Origin: Stictocephala bisonia
Taxonomy: Eukaryota; Arthropoda; Insecta; Hemiptera; Membracidae
Assembly (NCBI GenBank): GCA_035578905.1
Contig: JAQJVL010000047.1
Coordinates: 1,481,111 to 1,545,110 of the forward strand
Length of the DNA stretch: 64,000 bases
Direction of reading: 5' to 3'
Made by a program: the position numbers and the translations under genes. This document shows positions 22,440 to 31,580 of the stretch, piece after piece. The notes under the pieces were generated by a model. The model had not been told where the DNA came from. It did no database searches and was given only the letters and a program-made list of their open reading frames with translations. How positions within the stretch are numbered: the first letter of the stretch is position 1; the number at the start of each line of letters is the position of its first letter.

Positions 22440-22592
22440 CCTAGTAGTTCACATGGGACTGCAGGTCTGTGTGTGATATTTATTGCACACAAAGTGAATG
22501 AAGTACCGAATGATAGCTCAGTTGGGATTCGAACCTTATACCTTGCTCTCTTCAGTCCGAAGCATTAGCCATAGAGCCACCACGACGGATAA
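22440..22592 (-). repeat. tRNA-derived SINE-like repeat, copy 2
   Basis: On the minus strand, GTGGTGGCTCTATGGCTAAT (A-box-like) lies about 40 bp before a perfect GGTTCGAATCC B box (complement of GGATTCGAACC, 22529-22539). A non-tRNA body follows, with GACCTGCAGTCC, shared with the copy at 51.8 kb. A folded, functional tRNA is unlikely because the acceptor stem does not pair. Confidence 0.7.
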
Positions 22593-23225
22593 GTATTTCA
22601 AATAACCAAACTAAATTATCAGTCTACTAACTACACAATTCTAGTATGTATAATGTATAATAAACTTTACATAGTGTATTCATTTTTATTTATTCAGGCA
22701 TGATGAAGTTGGATTCAAGTGTTTATGCAAACCATATAAAATTTACATTTAAGAGAAAAGAAAGAGTATAGTACTGTAAGAAAATTATATTTTCATTATT
22801 TACAGTTTAAACCTGTTAAATAAATAATGTAGCGTACATGTTGTTATTACCCCTCATAAGGGAGGATATGTGTACATTTAGAAACATAAAACATTCATCC
22901 ATGTAATAAAATATAACGAGATACTTTATAGAGCACAATGCTATAGAACATAAATATAAAGGTAGTTTATATCTTTCAAATTCGAGTCCTTTTTTATATT
23001 TTATTTGGATAACAGACATTGTTATGGTTGCAAATGTGGATTAGAAATGTAGTAAAACCCCATAAATTAACTTGTTCATAAAATATTACTACTGTGTTTT
23101 CTTCAATAAAACATAAAAATAGATTTGCTGGCCATTAGTGATAATTGTCAATAATTTGTCCATCAATTAAATTGTTTATATAATAAGCTGCAAGTCTAAG
23201 CCTGACATTCATTTAATAAACGAGG
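22593..23225. other. AT-rich spacer, nothing recognised
   Basis: AT-rich DNA between two SINE-like repeats. The 67-codon minus-strand frame at 22816-23019 has no recognisable motif. Confidence 0.5.
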
Positions 23226-23310
23226 AAATGATCGTTATCGTTGGGATTCGAACCATGGACATTAGGCTGCACACCCCTAAACCTTAGCCACGATGACATA
23301 ACGACTGAAT
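23226..23310 (-). repeat. tRNA-derived SINE-like fragment, copy 3
   Basis: The minus strand reads ATCGTGGCTAAGGTTTAGGG and, about 30 bp on, ATGGTTCGAATCCCAACG, an intact B box (GGATTCGAACC on the plus strand at 23244-23254). The head resembles the copies at 22.5 and 51.9 kb, but the tail differs, so it may be a separate subfamily or a truncated tRNA relic. Confidence 0.5.
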
Positions 23311-23925
23311 ATCTTTGAATTTAATAAACAAATTAATTAATAAATTATTTCCGGTATATACATGAGTTGGTCTGAAATCTCAGAGAGCAATGTGACGGAT
23401 GGAGGGAAATGATAAACTTTCTATAAGTTAACAAAACGTATTACGCATGATAGGTTTTCGTCTTCTCGACGCTTAATGTTTTTTATATTTGATTGGTTCT
23501 GTAATGCATACTGTCCACTAGAAACCAAAATTGTCCTTCTAATTTCTAACTAATTATATTATATTGTAATCTATTATATATTTTACAATATAACACTTAA
23601 ATAAAATGAGAGGTATATTGTATAAAGGTATATTGAGAGGTATTGTACTGTTGACATGTTTGTAATAGGTTTCAGCAACTTTTGAACTAAAAGAATTGGA
23701 TTGTTAAAGTAAAATGTAGAAGGAAGCAGAGAAAAACTGGTTTATTTGTACTATCATTAATATAAATGTTGTAGTACTATTTCTCCCCAATTCAATTATA
23801 ATTATTACTAAACAATACTCTTACTGACAAACACTCTCGTAAAAAGTGCTAGTGTATTAAGATTTACCCAATCAAATGCAAGCATTACATTACGTATGCA
23901 AGTATTAAATTGAACATGAAGCTTT
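23311..23925. other. AT-rich spacer, nothing recognised
   Basis: AT-rich DNA with a small local duplication of a TGAGAGGTATATTGTA-like string near 23607-23645. No gene or array. Confidence 0.5.
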
Positions 23926-23929
23926 GGTA

Positions 23930-24680
23930 TATGTGTGGCTGTTGTTGATAACGACATATTGTACAGACACGTGTACATGTGAACTACATGCTATTGTAAC
24001 ATCTGGTCCTGTCCATATGTAACTTAAGATTGTCTACTACGTGTCTGAGCAGTTGTTGACAACAGCACATTATACTGACACATGTATATCTGGACTACAT
24101 GCCATTGTACCATCTGGTACTGTCCATATGTAACATCAGATTGTCTACTACGTGTCTGAGCAGTTGTTGACAACAACATATTGTACTGACACATGTATAT
24201 CTGTACTACATGCCATTGTACCATCTGGTACTATCCCTATCTAACTTCAAACTGTCTGCTACGTTTCTGAGCAGTTGTCGACAACAGCACATTATACTGG
24301 CACAATATATGTGGACTATATGCCATTGTACCATCTGGTACTATCCCTATGTAACTTCAAACTGTCTACTACGTGTCTGAGTAGTTGTTGACAACAACAT
24401 GTTATACTGACACATGTATATCTGTACTACATGCCATTGTACCATCTGGTACTATCCCTATGTAACTTCAAACTGTCTGCTACGTTTCTGAGCAGTTGCC
24501 GACAACAGCACATTATACTGGCACAATATATGTGGACTACATGCCATTGTACCATCTGGTACTATCCCTATATAACTTCAAACTGTCTACTACGTGTCTG
24601 AGCAGTTGTTGACAACAGCACATTATACTGGCACATGTATATCTGGACTAAATGCCATTGTACCATCTGGTACTGTCCAT
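23930..24680. repeat. Satellite array, second locus (~110-bp units, about 7)
   Basis: GTGTCTGAGCAGTTGTTGAC recurs with variants near 24038, 24152, 24263, 24379, 24483 and 24594, preceded by a more diverged unit at 23935. Each unit carries ACAACATATTGTACTGACAC, ACTACATGCCATTGTACCAT and CTGGTACT(G/A)TCC. The layout (CAGTTGTTGAC, ACATATTGTAC, TGGACTACATGCCA) is that of the 4.8-6.3 kb array, so both belong to one family. The 66-codon frame at 24024-24224 (-) is a by-product. Confidence 0.92.
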
Positions 24681-25264
24681 ATGCATTTACAAATTGTACA
24701 TAACAATAAATGAATGAATAGTACTCGTATAAATAGCAATATAAATAGATACAAATATTGTAGATCTATTGTAGCCCAACAGTTGTAACTCTAAGGGATT
24801 TTTTCTTGATGTATCTTAAACTGGAATATTTATTCTTACTTAATTTTGTTTTATTATTTATTGGATATTGTTTTTCATGTCGTAGACTTCTTCAAATGAG
24901 CATAGCGCAGCATCAGCTAATTAATGTCTTAATTTTATCTTGAATTTATTAAACTTGTTTTCTTTTTTTATAATTTCTGATAAATACCAAACATATTTTG
25001 ATCTCATGTATGTTGTTTTTTGTATAAAAATATTAACTATGGAGTTATAATGTGAATGTTATATTTTGTATTAGTTATGTATCTGAAAATGTATTTTGGG
25101 AAAATGAACATTATTTTGTTAGGTTATTGTTACAAATAAAATTGTGTCGTAAATGTATTATCCATTTAAATTTAATGTAAGAATTTTCATATTTTTGAAA
25201 CAAATGTTAGCTGATTGATCATATTTTAATTTGTTCATGATTCATATAGTAATTTTTTGTGCTT
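24681..25264. other. AT-rich spacer, nothing recognised
   Basis: AT-rich DNA separating two blocks of the same satellite. No other feature seen. Confidence 0.5.
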
Positions 25265-25640
25265 GATAATGTCTGATGTGTCAGGCCATCTGTTAACAAC
25301 ATATTGTACTATTTGTCTACTATTTGTCTGACCAGTTGTTGACATGAACATATTTTATATGTGACATGAACACATACGTATATGTGGACTACATGCCACA
25401 TCGTACTGAAGCGATGTGAGTTTCATACCGTCTGCTATTTGTCTGACCAGTTGTTGACATGAACATATTTTACAGACGCATGTATATGTGAACTACATGC
25501 CACTTCGTATTGAAGTGATGTGAACATACTGTCTGCTACATAACTGAACAGTTCTTGACTTTAACATACTGACAGACACATGTAATTGTGGACTACATGC
25601 CACTGTACCATTTGGTATATCAATGTGCATTTTAAGATTT
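25265..25640. repeat. Satellite array, third locus (about 3-4 diverged units)
   Basis: Units with TTTGTCTGACCAGTTGTTGA and ACATGAACATATTTTACAGAC, followed by TGTGGACTACATGCCAC, occur near 25314, 25439 and 25545. The last unit ends with ACTGTACCATTTGGTATATC. These units are the most diverged of the three loci and look like an older, unamplified remnant. Confidence 0.85.
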
Positions 25641-27900
25641 TCTGCTAATTAAACCATATTTTTATGTAACATTGTACATAACATACATTACGTCCAAATT
25701 AAAAAAACTTATCGGTTTGGGTTTGGACCATTATTCAATAGCATCTTTAAAGATCAAACTTGAATACGCCTCTAGTTTTGAAAGATATGGCGAAAACTTA
25801 GAACAAAGTAGAAAACTACAATAATATTCAATCTATCATTTAATCAGGTGTCATAAATGATTTTAAAGTTATTTAGCTTCACATATATGATTCCAATATT
25901 GCCTAGTACTGATTTTTTTTTTTTAATCTACCTGCAGCAACCTAAAAGTTTAAACATTTCCTCTTAAATTGCAAAATTATTTCTACATTCATTTTTTTAA
26001 ATTAACATGTAATATTAACGTCCACTTACTCAACACTTATAATTGAATAAAGAATATTATAGTTTTTTTAATTATATCCACTTCAGATAATTATACAAAT
26101 GTTTCCTGAATTTATTGTATGTATTGAAGTTACATACACTGAAAATTACTAACATGGATCCTGAATTTTATAATATTTAATAAAATACACAAATATAGTT
26201 TGTACCCTTAGACAGTTTTTATATATGTTGGGAAACCCTGGTAAGATATGCATACGTATTAAAGTGTTGATCCTGCACCATTTAGCTCAATAAAACAAGT
26301 CTGGTTAGATATATTAGAATTCATGATTTTATATAAACTATTCATGAAATATTTTGAATAGTTTTTACAGCCCTATTAAAATGTTGTGTTCCTTTATTCT
26401 TTATAGTATTATAACAAGAGCCCTTGTCTATCATGGGTGCATCCACGTATAAAAGATTTTAAAAAAACTGTGACTACTAGAAATTATATCTTTTTTAATA
26501 AATATTTTTGCTTGGTGATTGAATATAATTTTTCTAGCCATGAAATGATGACATATTTATAGGAAATTATTTTTATTAATGAACGCTAAACATGCACCAT
26601 TAAAATACTTCGTAAATATTTCCAAAGTCATAAAATATGTAATGATACTTTTTTATTGTACATAAATTTACTTGAAGTCCTAGAAGTAAGATTTCTATCA
26701 ATTACTGCGGAAGGAATAATTACGTTTTCCCCAAGTTATTGCCTATCCTGTTTAGTGTCGGTGATAGAAAAAGAAAGTCTAAACTTGAAAGTTATGTAAT
26801 ACAAAAGTAATACCCTTTAATGAACTTAAGTGGGACAACCCGTCATTATGCTTAATAAAAAAATTAATAATAATAATACTTTTGCTAATATATATATATA
26901 TTGTATCTTAAATATATGTAGTTTAAACAGTTTTGTAATAAATAAAACCTTCTTAATTATACAATAAGTCAAACATTGTGTCCAATGTTTGACTTATTCC
27001 ATATATTAAAAATCAACAGTTTTTTTTTAATATATACCATTTTTAAAAAATGTATATTTGAAAAATTAATTTGGAGTTTAGTGTCTATATTTATTAAACG
27101 ACGTCATTTTTTAAAATTAACTGTCAAAACAAAAGAAGTAAAATAAATTGAAACAGTACTTATATTGTCTATGTATATGAAGGGATTTTTTAACCATACC
27201 AATAAAAGCATTATCATTTAAATTGTAGTTAAAATAAATTTATGCAGAGAACATCGTTGTAATTATTTTAGGAGTTGTAATTGTTTTTGTTATGTTCTTG
27301 GAGTTTAGCGTTTTAAATGAAAGTATTTATGTGTTTCTAAACAAATGCTATGTATGATTTAGAAATGTTTTCGGAAATATAAAATAATGTTTAGCCAATT
27401 TTTAATAAGAACTAACAAAAATAACAATATTAAACTCTTACAAGAATGACTCTGGAAACCGTGCTTTGTCGTTTATTGGAGTAATAAACATAATATTTTA
27501 TTGTAGAAATAAAAACTCGATTGACACCCTATCTTCTGTTAACCGAGATATCAAAAACATGGACGCCGAGTTCTCATGTATTAACGTTGGTGTGCATGGT
27601 TCGATTTCAATGCAACATTATACTTAATCAGTTATCTGAAAATAATAAAACAAAAACAATTGCGTTTCTACTTAAACATGCTTATGTTCGTTCTATAATA
27701 AACTCTCCAACACCATAGCTTGTTTTTTATCCGGAACTAAACTAGGAAGTAATCATTACAACTTGCTCTTGTTGAGTGGAAAACACAAGAACTTGAAGTG
27801 GAAATTACATCCCCTTAATAATCAACTTACACTGCTTGTTCTGAACGGAGATTGGAATTGTTCATTGATAATATGAATACCCCATTCAATGAGCTGCACA
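25641..27900. other. AT-rich stretch, no gene seen
   Basis: About 2.2 kb of AT-rich DNA with a TA run near 26888-26901 and a perfect short hairpin at 26963-26998 (listed separately). A 65-codon frame at 27521-27718 has no recognised motif. Confidence 0.5.
26963..26998. other. Perfect 16-bp stem, 4-nt loop
   Basis: AATAAGTCAAACATTG and its exact reverse complement CAATGTTTGACTTATT are separated by TGTC. It is too short for a typical pre-miRNA stem. It could be a relic of a palindromic transposon end or a cruciform-prone site. Confidence 0.7.
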
Positions 27901-27902
27901 TA

Positions 27903-28403
27903 CAGTGTGAGTCTCTACTGACACCATTAAATTTACCTGTTTGTTGTACTCACAAAAAGGAACAAAAAATTCCATATTAATCTGTGTCCGATTCTCAACT
28001 GTTTGGCTGTAAGTGCTCATATTGTGTGTTTTTAAAATTACTTGACATTAACTCACTGTTTGAGCTACAAAAACAAAAGCAAAACACCTACCAGCTTCTT
28101 ATTACAACATTGAAAATATCGTTAAATTTTCTATAAAAGTCCATTATTTTGCAAGCAAACGTAAATAAAAACAAGATTTCCTAGAGGAAGTTTATTAAAA
28201 GAATATGCAACATGCATTTTTCTCCAATTGTTCAAGACGCCATATCAGCACATAAATGTAGTATAATTTAATGTAAAGTTAAGTAGAACACTTTTCTTAC
28301 TAATAAGCTTGGAATAGATGTATAATTTAATTGGGTTGAATATTATGAAACCAAAAATAACACCTAAAATATTTCATAAAACATGGTTTATTCGGTTGTA
28401 CGT
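27903..28403. repeat. Left inverted arm of the 27.9-kb element
   Basis: About 501 bp, complementary to 29196-29697. It ends at TTTATTCGGTTGTAC, after which the two arms diverge. It has no independent coding content. Confidence 0.88.
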
Positions 28404-28485
28404 AACAAACAAATTGTCAGTCTTTACGAAATAAAAAACATAATAACTGTAATATTTAGATAATCATGCTTTATTATAACAAAAA

Positions 28486-29190
28486 CTACTTTAATAAGTG
28501 TTCAATATGTCCATCATTTTCCATTATGCAGGTACGGACTCGGCTCCTCAACTCCCTTACACTTGCCTTTAGATTGATTTCATTTCTAAGGCGTCTAACT
28601 GCCCTCACGATTCGATGTCTCAATTCTGCGGCTGTTTGTACTGGACTTCTGTACAATTCTTACTTCAAAGAACCCTAGACGTATTAATCAATAGGGTTGA
28701 GGTCAAGGGACCGTGGTGGCCAAGCAACAGCACATGTTTAAGTGTGTTGGTGCTCCATCTACCTGGTAAATAATGCGCCGACGCAATTCCAATGGAAGTC
28801 TTCGAGAAGGTCTGGTAGTATATTATTTAGAAATTGAAGGTATTGAACTCCAGTTAATGATGTAGGGAGATCAAGGTAGGGACCTATCAGCTTGTCCCCA
28901 ATCAGTCCAACCCACACGTTTAAATTAAACCTAGTTTGGCTCAGTGATTCATGACAAAGATGTGGGTTTTCAGTGTCATAGAAGTGTTCATTGTAGTAGT
29001 TAAAAACACTGTCTCGTGTAGATGTAGATTCGTCTGTCCAAAAGATTGTTTAAAGAAAATCTGCATTATCGTGCTGTAAAACCAATTGACAAAATTGACG
29101 TCTCAGAGGAGGGACTCTGGGTTCAATTGTCTGGACACGAGTAAAGTGGTATAGGTGTATTTGATTTTTACGCAAGAGTCTTGACCCAAA
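28486..29190 (-). pseudogene. Tc1/mariner-family transposase, N-terminally truncated and broken
   Basis: Read from 29190 down, the peptide contains HLYHFTRVQTIEPRVPPLRR, then FWTDESTSTRD with the first catalytic aspartate, a NVWVGLIGDKLIGPYL block, LLEDFHWN, and WPPRSLDLNPID followed by in-frame stops, ending HIEHLLK with TAG at 28488-28486. The FTDES, NVW.GLIGD..IGPY and WPPRS.DLNP.D motifs are those of the DDE transposases common in insect genomes. At least five stops are present. A segment between VGALFTR and AVAWPPRS appears shortened, which would remove the second catalytic aspartate region. The DNA-binding N-terminus is missing; the arm begins where it should be. Confidence 0.85.
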
Positions 29191-29195
29191 CGAAG

Positions 29196-29697
29196 TGCAA
29201 CCGAATAAACCACGTTTTATGACATATTTTAGGTGTTATTTTTGGTTTCATGATATTCAACCCAATTATATTATACATCTATTTTAAGCTAATTAGTGAG
29301 AAAAGTGTTCTATCTAACTTTACATTAAATTAGACTACATTTATGTGCTGATATGGCGTCTTGAACAATTGGAGAAAAATGCTTGTTGCATTCTATTTGT
29401 TTAATAACCTTCTTCTCGGAAATCTAGTTTTTATTTACGTTTGCTTGCAAAATAATGGACTTTTATAGAGAATTTAACAATCTTTTCAATGGTATTAATA
29501 AGAATCTGGTAGGTGTTTTGCTTTTGTTTTTGTAGCTCATTTAGTGAGTTAATGTCAAGTAATTTTAAAAACACACAATATGAGCCCTTATAGCCAAACG
29601 GTTGAGAATCGGACACAGGTTAATATGGACTTTTTTGTTCCTTTTTGTAAGTACAACAAACAGGTAAATTTAATGGTGTCAGTAGAGACTCACTCTG
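29196..29697. repeat. Right inverted arm of the 27.9-kb element
   Basis: Complement of the left arm. The 61-codon minus-strand frame at 29431-29616 lies within it and its counterpart in the left arm is interrupted, so it is not a conserved protein. Confidence 0.88.
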
Positions 29698-29959
29698 TAT
29701 ATTGGAATGACAAAATTAAAATCATAACTTGTATTTAAAAAAAAATTTGTGATGGTTTATAATGAATGTAAACCAGTAATTTTATAGTTTACATTAATTG
29801 GACTGTAAACTACATCACAGTCCATGTTTGGAACAATTACAACTGTTAAGAGGAATAAACTATCAGTATCTTTTTAACAGTTTATAGTTATACAATTTCG
29901 CTGTTACTAATGCCGTACAATCTTAATGACACGTAAATTTGGCACGTTTCCAACATACT
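29698..29959. other. Spacer with a 72-nt hairpin
   Basis: Short AT-rich spacer between two mobile elements. Positions 29748-29819 form an imperfect stem: TGTGATG pairs with CATCACA, GTTTA with TAAAC, and AATGTAAAC with GTTTACATT around a central loop. No other feature is seen. Confidence 0.5.
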
Positions 29960-29971
29960 AAAGTATACTTA
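29960..29971. repeat. 12-bp target-site duplication, left copy
   Basis: AAAGTATACTTA here recurs exactly at 31569-31580, flanking the GC-rich retroelement on both sides. An exact 12-bp direct repeat in this position supports insertion by target-primed reverse transcription. Confidence 0.88.
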
Positions 29972-29984
29972 GTTTTAGTTTTAG

Positions 29985-30344
29985 TTTTAGTTTAAAAGGG
30001 GATATATAGTTGGTCCAGCCAACCCTTGCAACGAAGCCTATGGCTTTTTGTGCCAATCCCGGTGCCCAATCGTCGTAAAGCTGGCTGCCCTTGACCAAGT
30101 CAAGGAGCTTCTTCACTAGATTGGTAATTTCCAACTGTCCCAGAGGTGAGCCTTCAAAAGGTACTCTTCTGCCGGCACCAAGAGCCTCACGCTCCCGGAC
30201 AGTGTGTTCTACAGACTCTTCGTCCAACCCACAGAGGCGACAGATGGGATCCTCCGTAAGGAGTCCCACCGTTCTTAGATGCCTCCGGAATTTACCGTAA
30301 CCGGTGATGAGTCCCACCACCAGCTTTACGTAAAATTTACTCAA
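29985..30344 (-). pseudogene. C-terminal region of a non-LTR polyprotein
   Basis: The 128-codon frame carries LITGYGKFRRHLRTVGLL, then CRLCGLDEESVEHTVREREA. I read this as a degraded C..C...H...C zinc-knuckle-like motif, in which the last cysteine positions (VREREA) have become arginine or glutamate. LGQLEITNLVKKLLDLVKGS follows. This arrangement follows RNase H in insect elements of this type. The final KLKLKLKL is the translated 3' repeat tail. A stop or frame change separates it from the RNase H frame, so I treat both as parts of one broken ORF2 remnant. Confidence 0.75.
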
Positions 30345-31032
30345 CCCAAGAAGTTACTTTGTTGACTTCTGGGAAGGATTCCTGACAAGAAGCTTGTCGA
30401 GTCATTGCCCTGGGAACCGCCGCCATCTTTCCAGATGTCTGGGACCCAGTTTTGGTTGGTATTTTGACAGCTGCAGCCGAAACGCCGCAGGCCGGCTCAA
30501 GACCAATGAAGGGCTTAATAGCGCCTTCCCTAGCCAAGGCGTCGGCCTGCACGCTGCCTTCTATTCCCCTATTTCCTGGGATACATTCCAGCAGGACCTG
30601 ATTTCTTGAACCCAGGATGCTGAGGGACTCCACACACTCCCAGACCAGACCAGACGAAACCTTCCAGGAGTCAAGGGCCCCCAAGGCCGCCCGACTATCT
30701 GAGAGGATATGGATATGTTTCCCGCAAACCTCTGTCATAATTTGCGCTGGACGTATGGCGACTTCAGCTTGGAAAACGGTGCCATACGCTCCCAGGCTCA
30801 CGCACGCGTTTGTCCTAGGGTCGCCAGTATAGACACCAAATCCAGCTCTGTTGCCTATTCTTGACCCGTCTGTGGACCATACAAATGGGTCGTGAGAAGA
30901 AACCGGGCTAATAACAGCGTCCCAGTACTCCCTCGACCCAAAATCCACAGTATGGGGTCTGGTGAAAAGATACTTAGTCCCAATGAGGTCAAACCTCATT
31001 GAGAGTACCTCATCTTTTACTAGATTGACCAC
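30337..31032 (-). pseudogene. RNase H domain of a non-LTR retrotransposon
   Basis: The 231-codon frame contains the RNase H signature in order: VWSTDGSRIGNRAGFGVY (first aspartate), FQAEVAI (glutamate), IHILSDSRAALGAL (aspartate), and PGNRGIEGSVQADALAREGA (fourth aspartate). The usual PGHSG histidine is asparagine here, a likely inactivating change. The domain degrades RNA in RNA:DNA hybrids during retrotransposition. The nearby plus-strand frames at 30091-30832 are shadows. There is no reverse transcriptase upstream, so the ORF starts (31032) where an internal deletion joins it to 5' sequence. Confidence 0.85.
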
Positions 31033-31138
31033 TGAGGAGTGACCTGTACAGGACCCCCTCCAGTGATCAGTCAGTTGAGGCCTATAGGCCTTTTCCTCTG
31101 ATTGCCAGGAGTGCTTCTCCTGGCTATCTTCATCCTAT

Positions 31139-31541
31139 TCAGAGCCCCAGCTGTCCGATCGAGCTGATCAGAGCCTGGGCTCCGAGAAGGATGTTTTCGA
31201 GGTCAGAGAGCGACATGCCCCCCTCCGCCGAACCCATGACCCGAGCACCGGGGACTTCAGACTGGCCTGCCCCTGCCTTCTTTCCCCGTGCCAAGGTCCT
31301 TGTCTGAGGGCTCTGAGCGGTCCTCAGCCAAGTTGGATTCAGAATCGGAGAGAGACATGCCCCCCCCTGACATTGATTTGGCCCGAGCAATGGAAAACAA
31401 GGGCTGGCCAGTGAGGCTGTCCTCTGCTCCCATGCTCGGTTCATTATCTAAGGACTCAGTGCGGTCCTTAGGTATGTAACTATAGGTGTGTGTGGTAATG
31501 AGTTCAGGGTACCGCGGGGTCACTAAGCCCGTCAGCTGCAC
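31139..31541 (-). pseudogene. ORF1-like 5' remnant of the same retroelement
   Basis: Two overlapping minus-strand frames (31541-31257 and 31444-31139) encode low-complexity peptide with GGGMSLSDSESNLAEDRSEP and, shifted, GGMSLSDLENILLGAQALI. The repeated GGMSLSD block suggests an internal duplication or a frame change within one ORF1 start region. I do not recognise a folded domain. Its position directly after the 5' boundary fits an ORF1 N-terminus, but that is inference. Similar GC content ties it to the RNase H half. Confidence 0.45.
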
Positions 31542-31568
31542 ACCTCAGCTGCCCCTGCGGACAAAAAA

Positions 31569-31580
31569 AAAGTATACTTA
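31569..31580. repeat. 12-bp target-site duplication, right copy
   Basis: AAAGTATACTTA, identical to 29960-29971, directly abuts the 5' end of the minus-strand retroelement. Confidence 0.88.

Larger units (their letters stand above)
27903..29697 (-). mobile_element. Tc1/mariner-like element with ~500-bp inverted arms
   Basis: The left arm (27903-28403) and right arm (29196-29697) are reverse complements at roughly 90% identity by eye, including shared blocks such as GTGAGTCTCTACTGACACCA, CTCATATTGTGTGTTTTTAA and CAATTGTTCAAGACGCCATA. The element ends CAGTGTGAGTCTC and GAGACTCACTCTG sit directly next to TA on both sides (27901-27902, 29698-29699), the target duplication expected of the IS630/Tc1/mariner superfamily. 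The ~790-bp centre encodes a decayed transposase on the minus strand. Confidence 0.85.
29972..31568 (-). mobile_element. Internally deleted GC-rich RNase H retroelement with exact TSD
   Basis: The segment differs sharply in base composition from its AT-rich flanks and is bounded by a 12-bp direct repeat. On the minus strand it begins with TTTTTTGTCCGCAGGGGCAG (5' end), continues with a serine/glycine-rich ORF1-like stretch, then moves directly to an RNase H domain and C-terminal zinc-knuckle-like region, and ends in four ACTAAA-type repeats (29972-29993). The endonuclease and reverse transcriptase expected in between are absent. It therefore has both ends of a non-LTR element but lacks its core, a deletion derivative rather than a 5' truncation. 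Confidence 0.78.

Noticed and set aside
22510..22592. A true tRNA gene on the minus strand
   Set aside because: A and B boxes are present but acceptor and anticodon stems do not pair, and the body continues as a dispersed repeat, so a SINE-like origin fits better.
30091..30832. Plus-strand open frames of 69-71 codons
   Set aside because: They are antisense shadows of the minus-strand RNase H and C-terminal coding remnants in GC-rich DNA.
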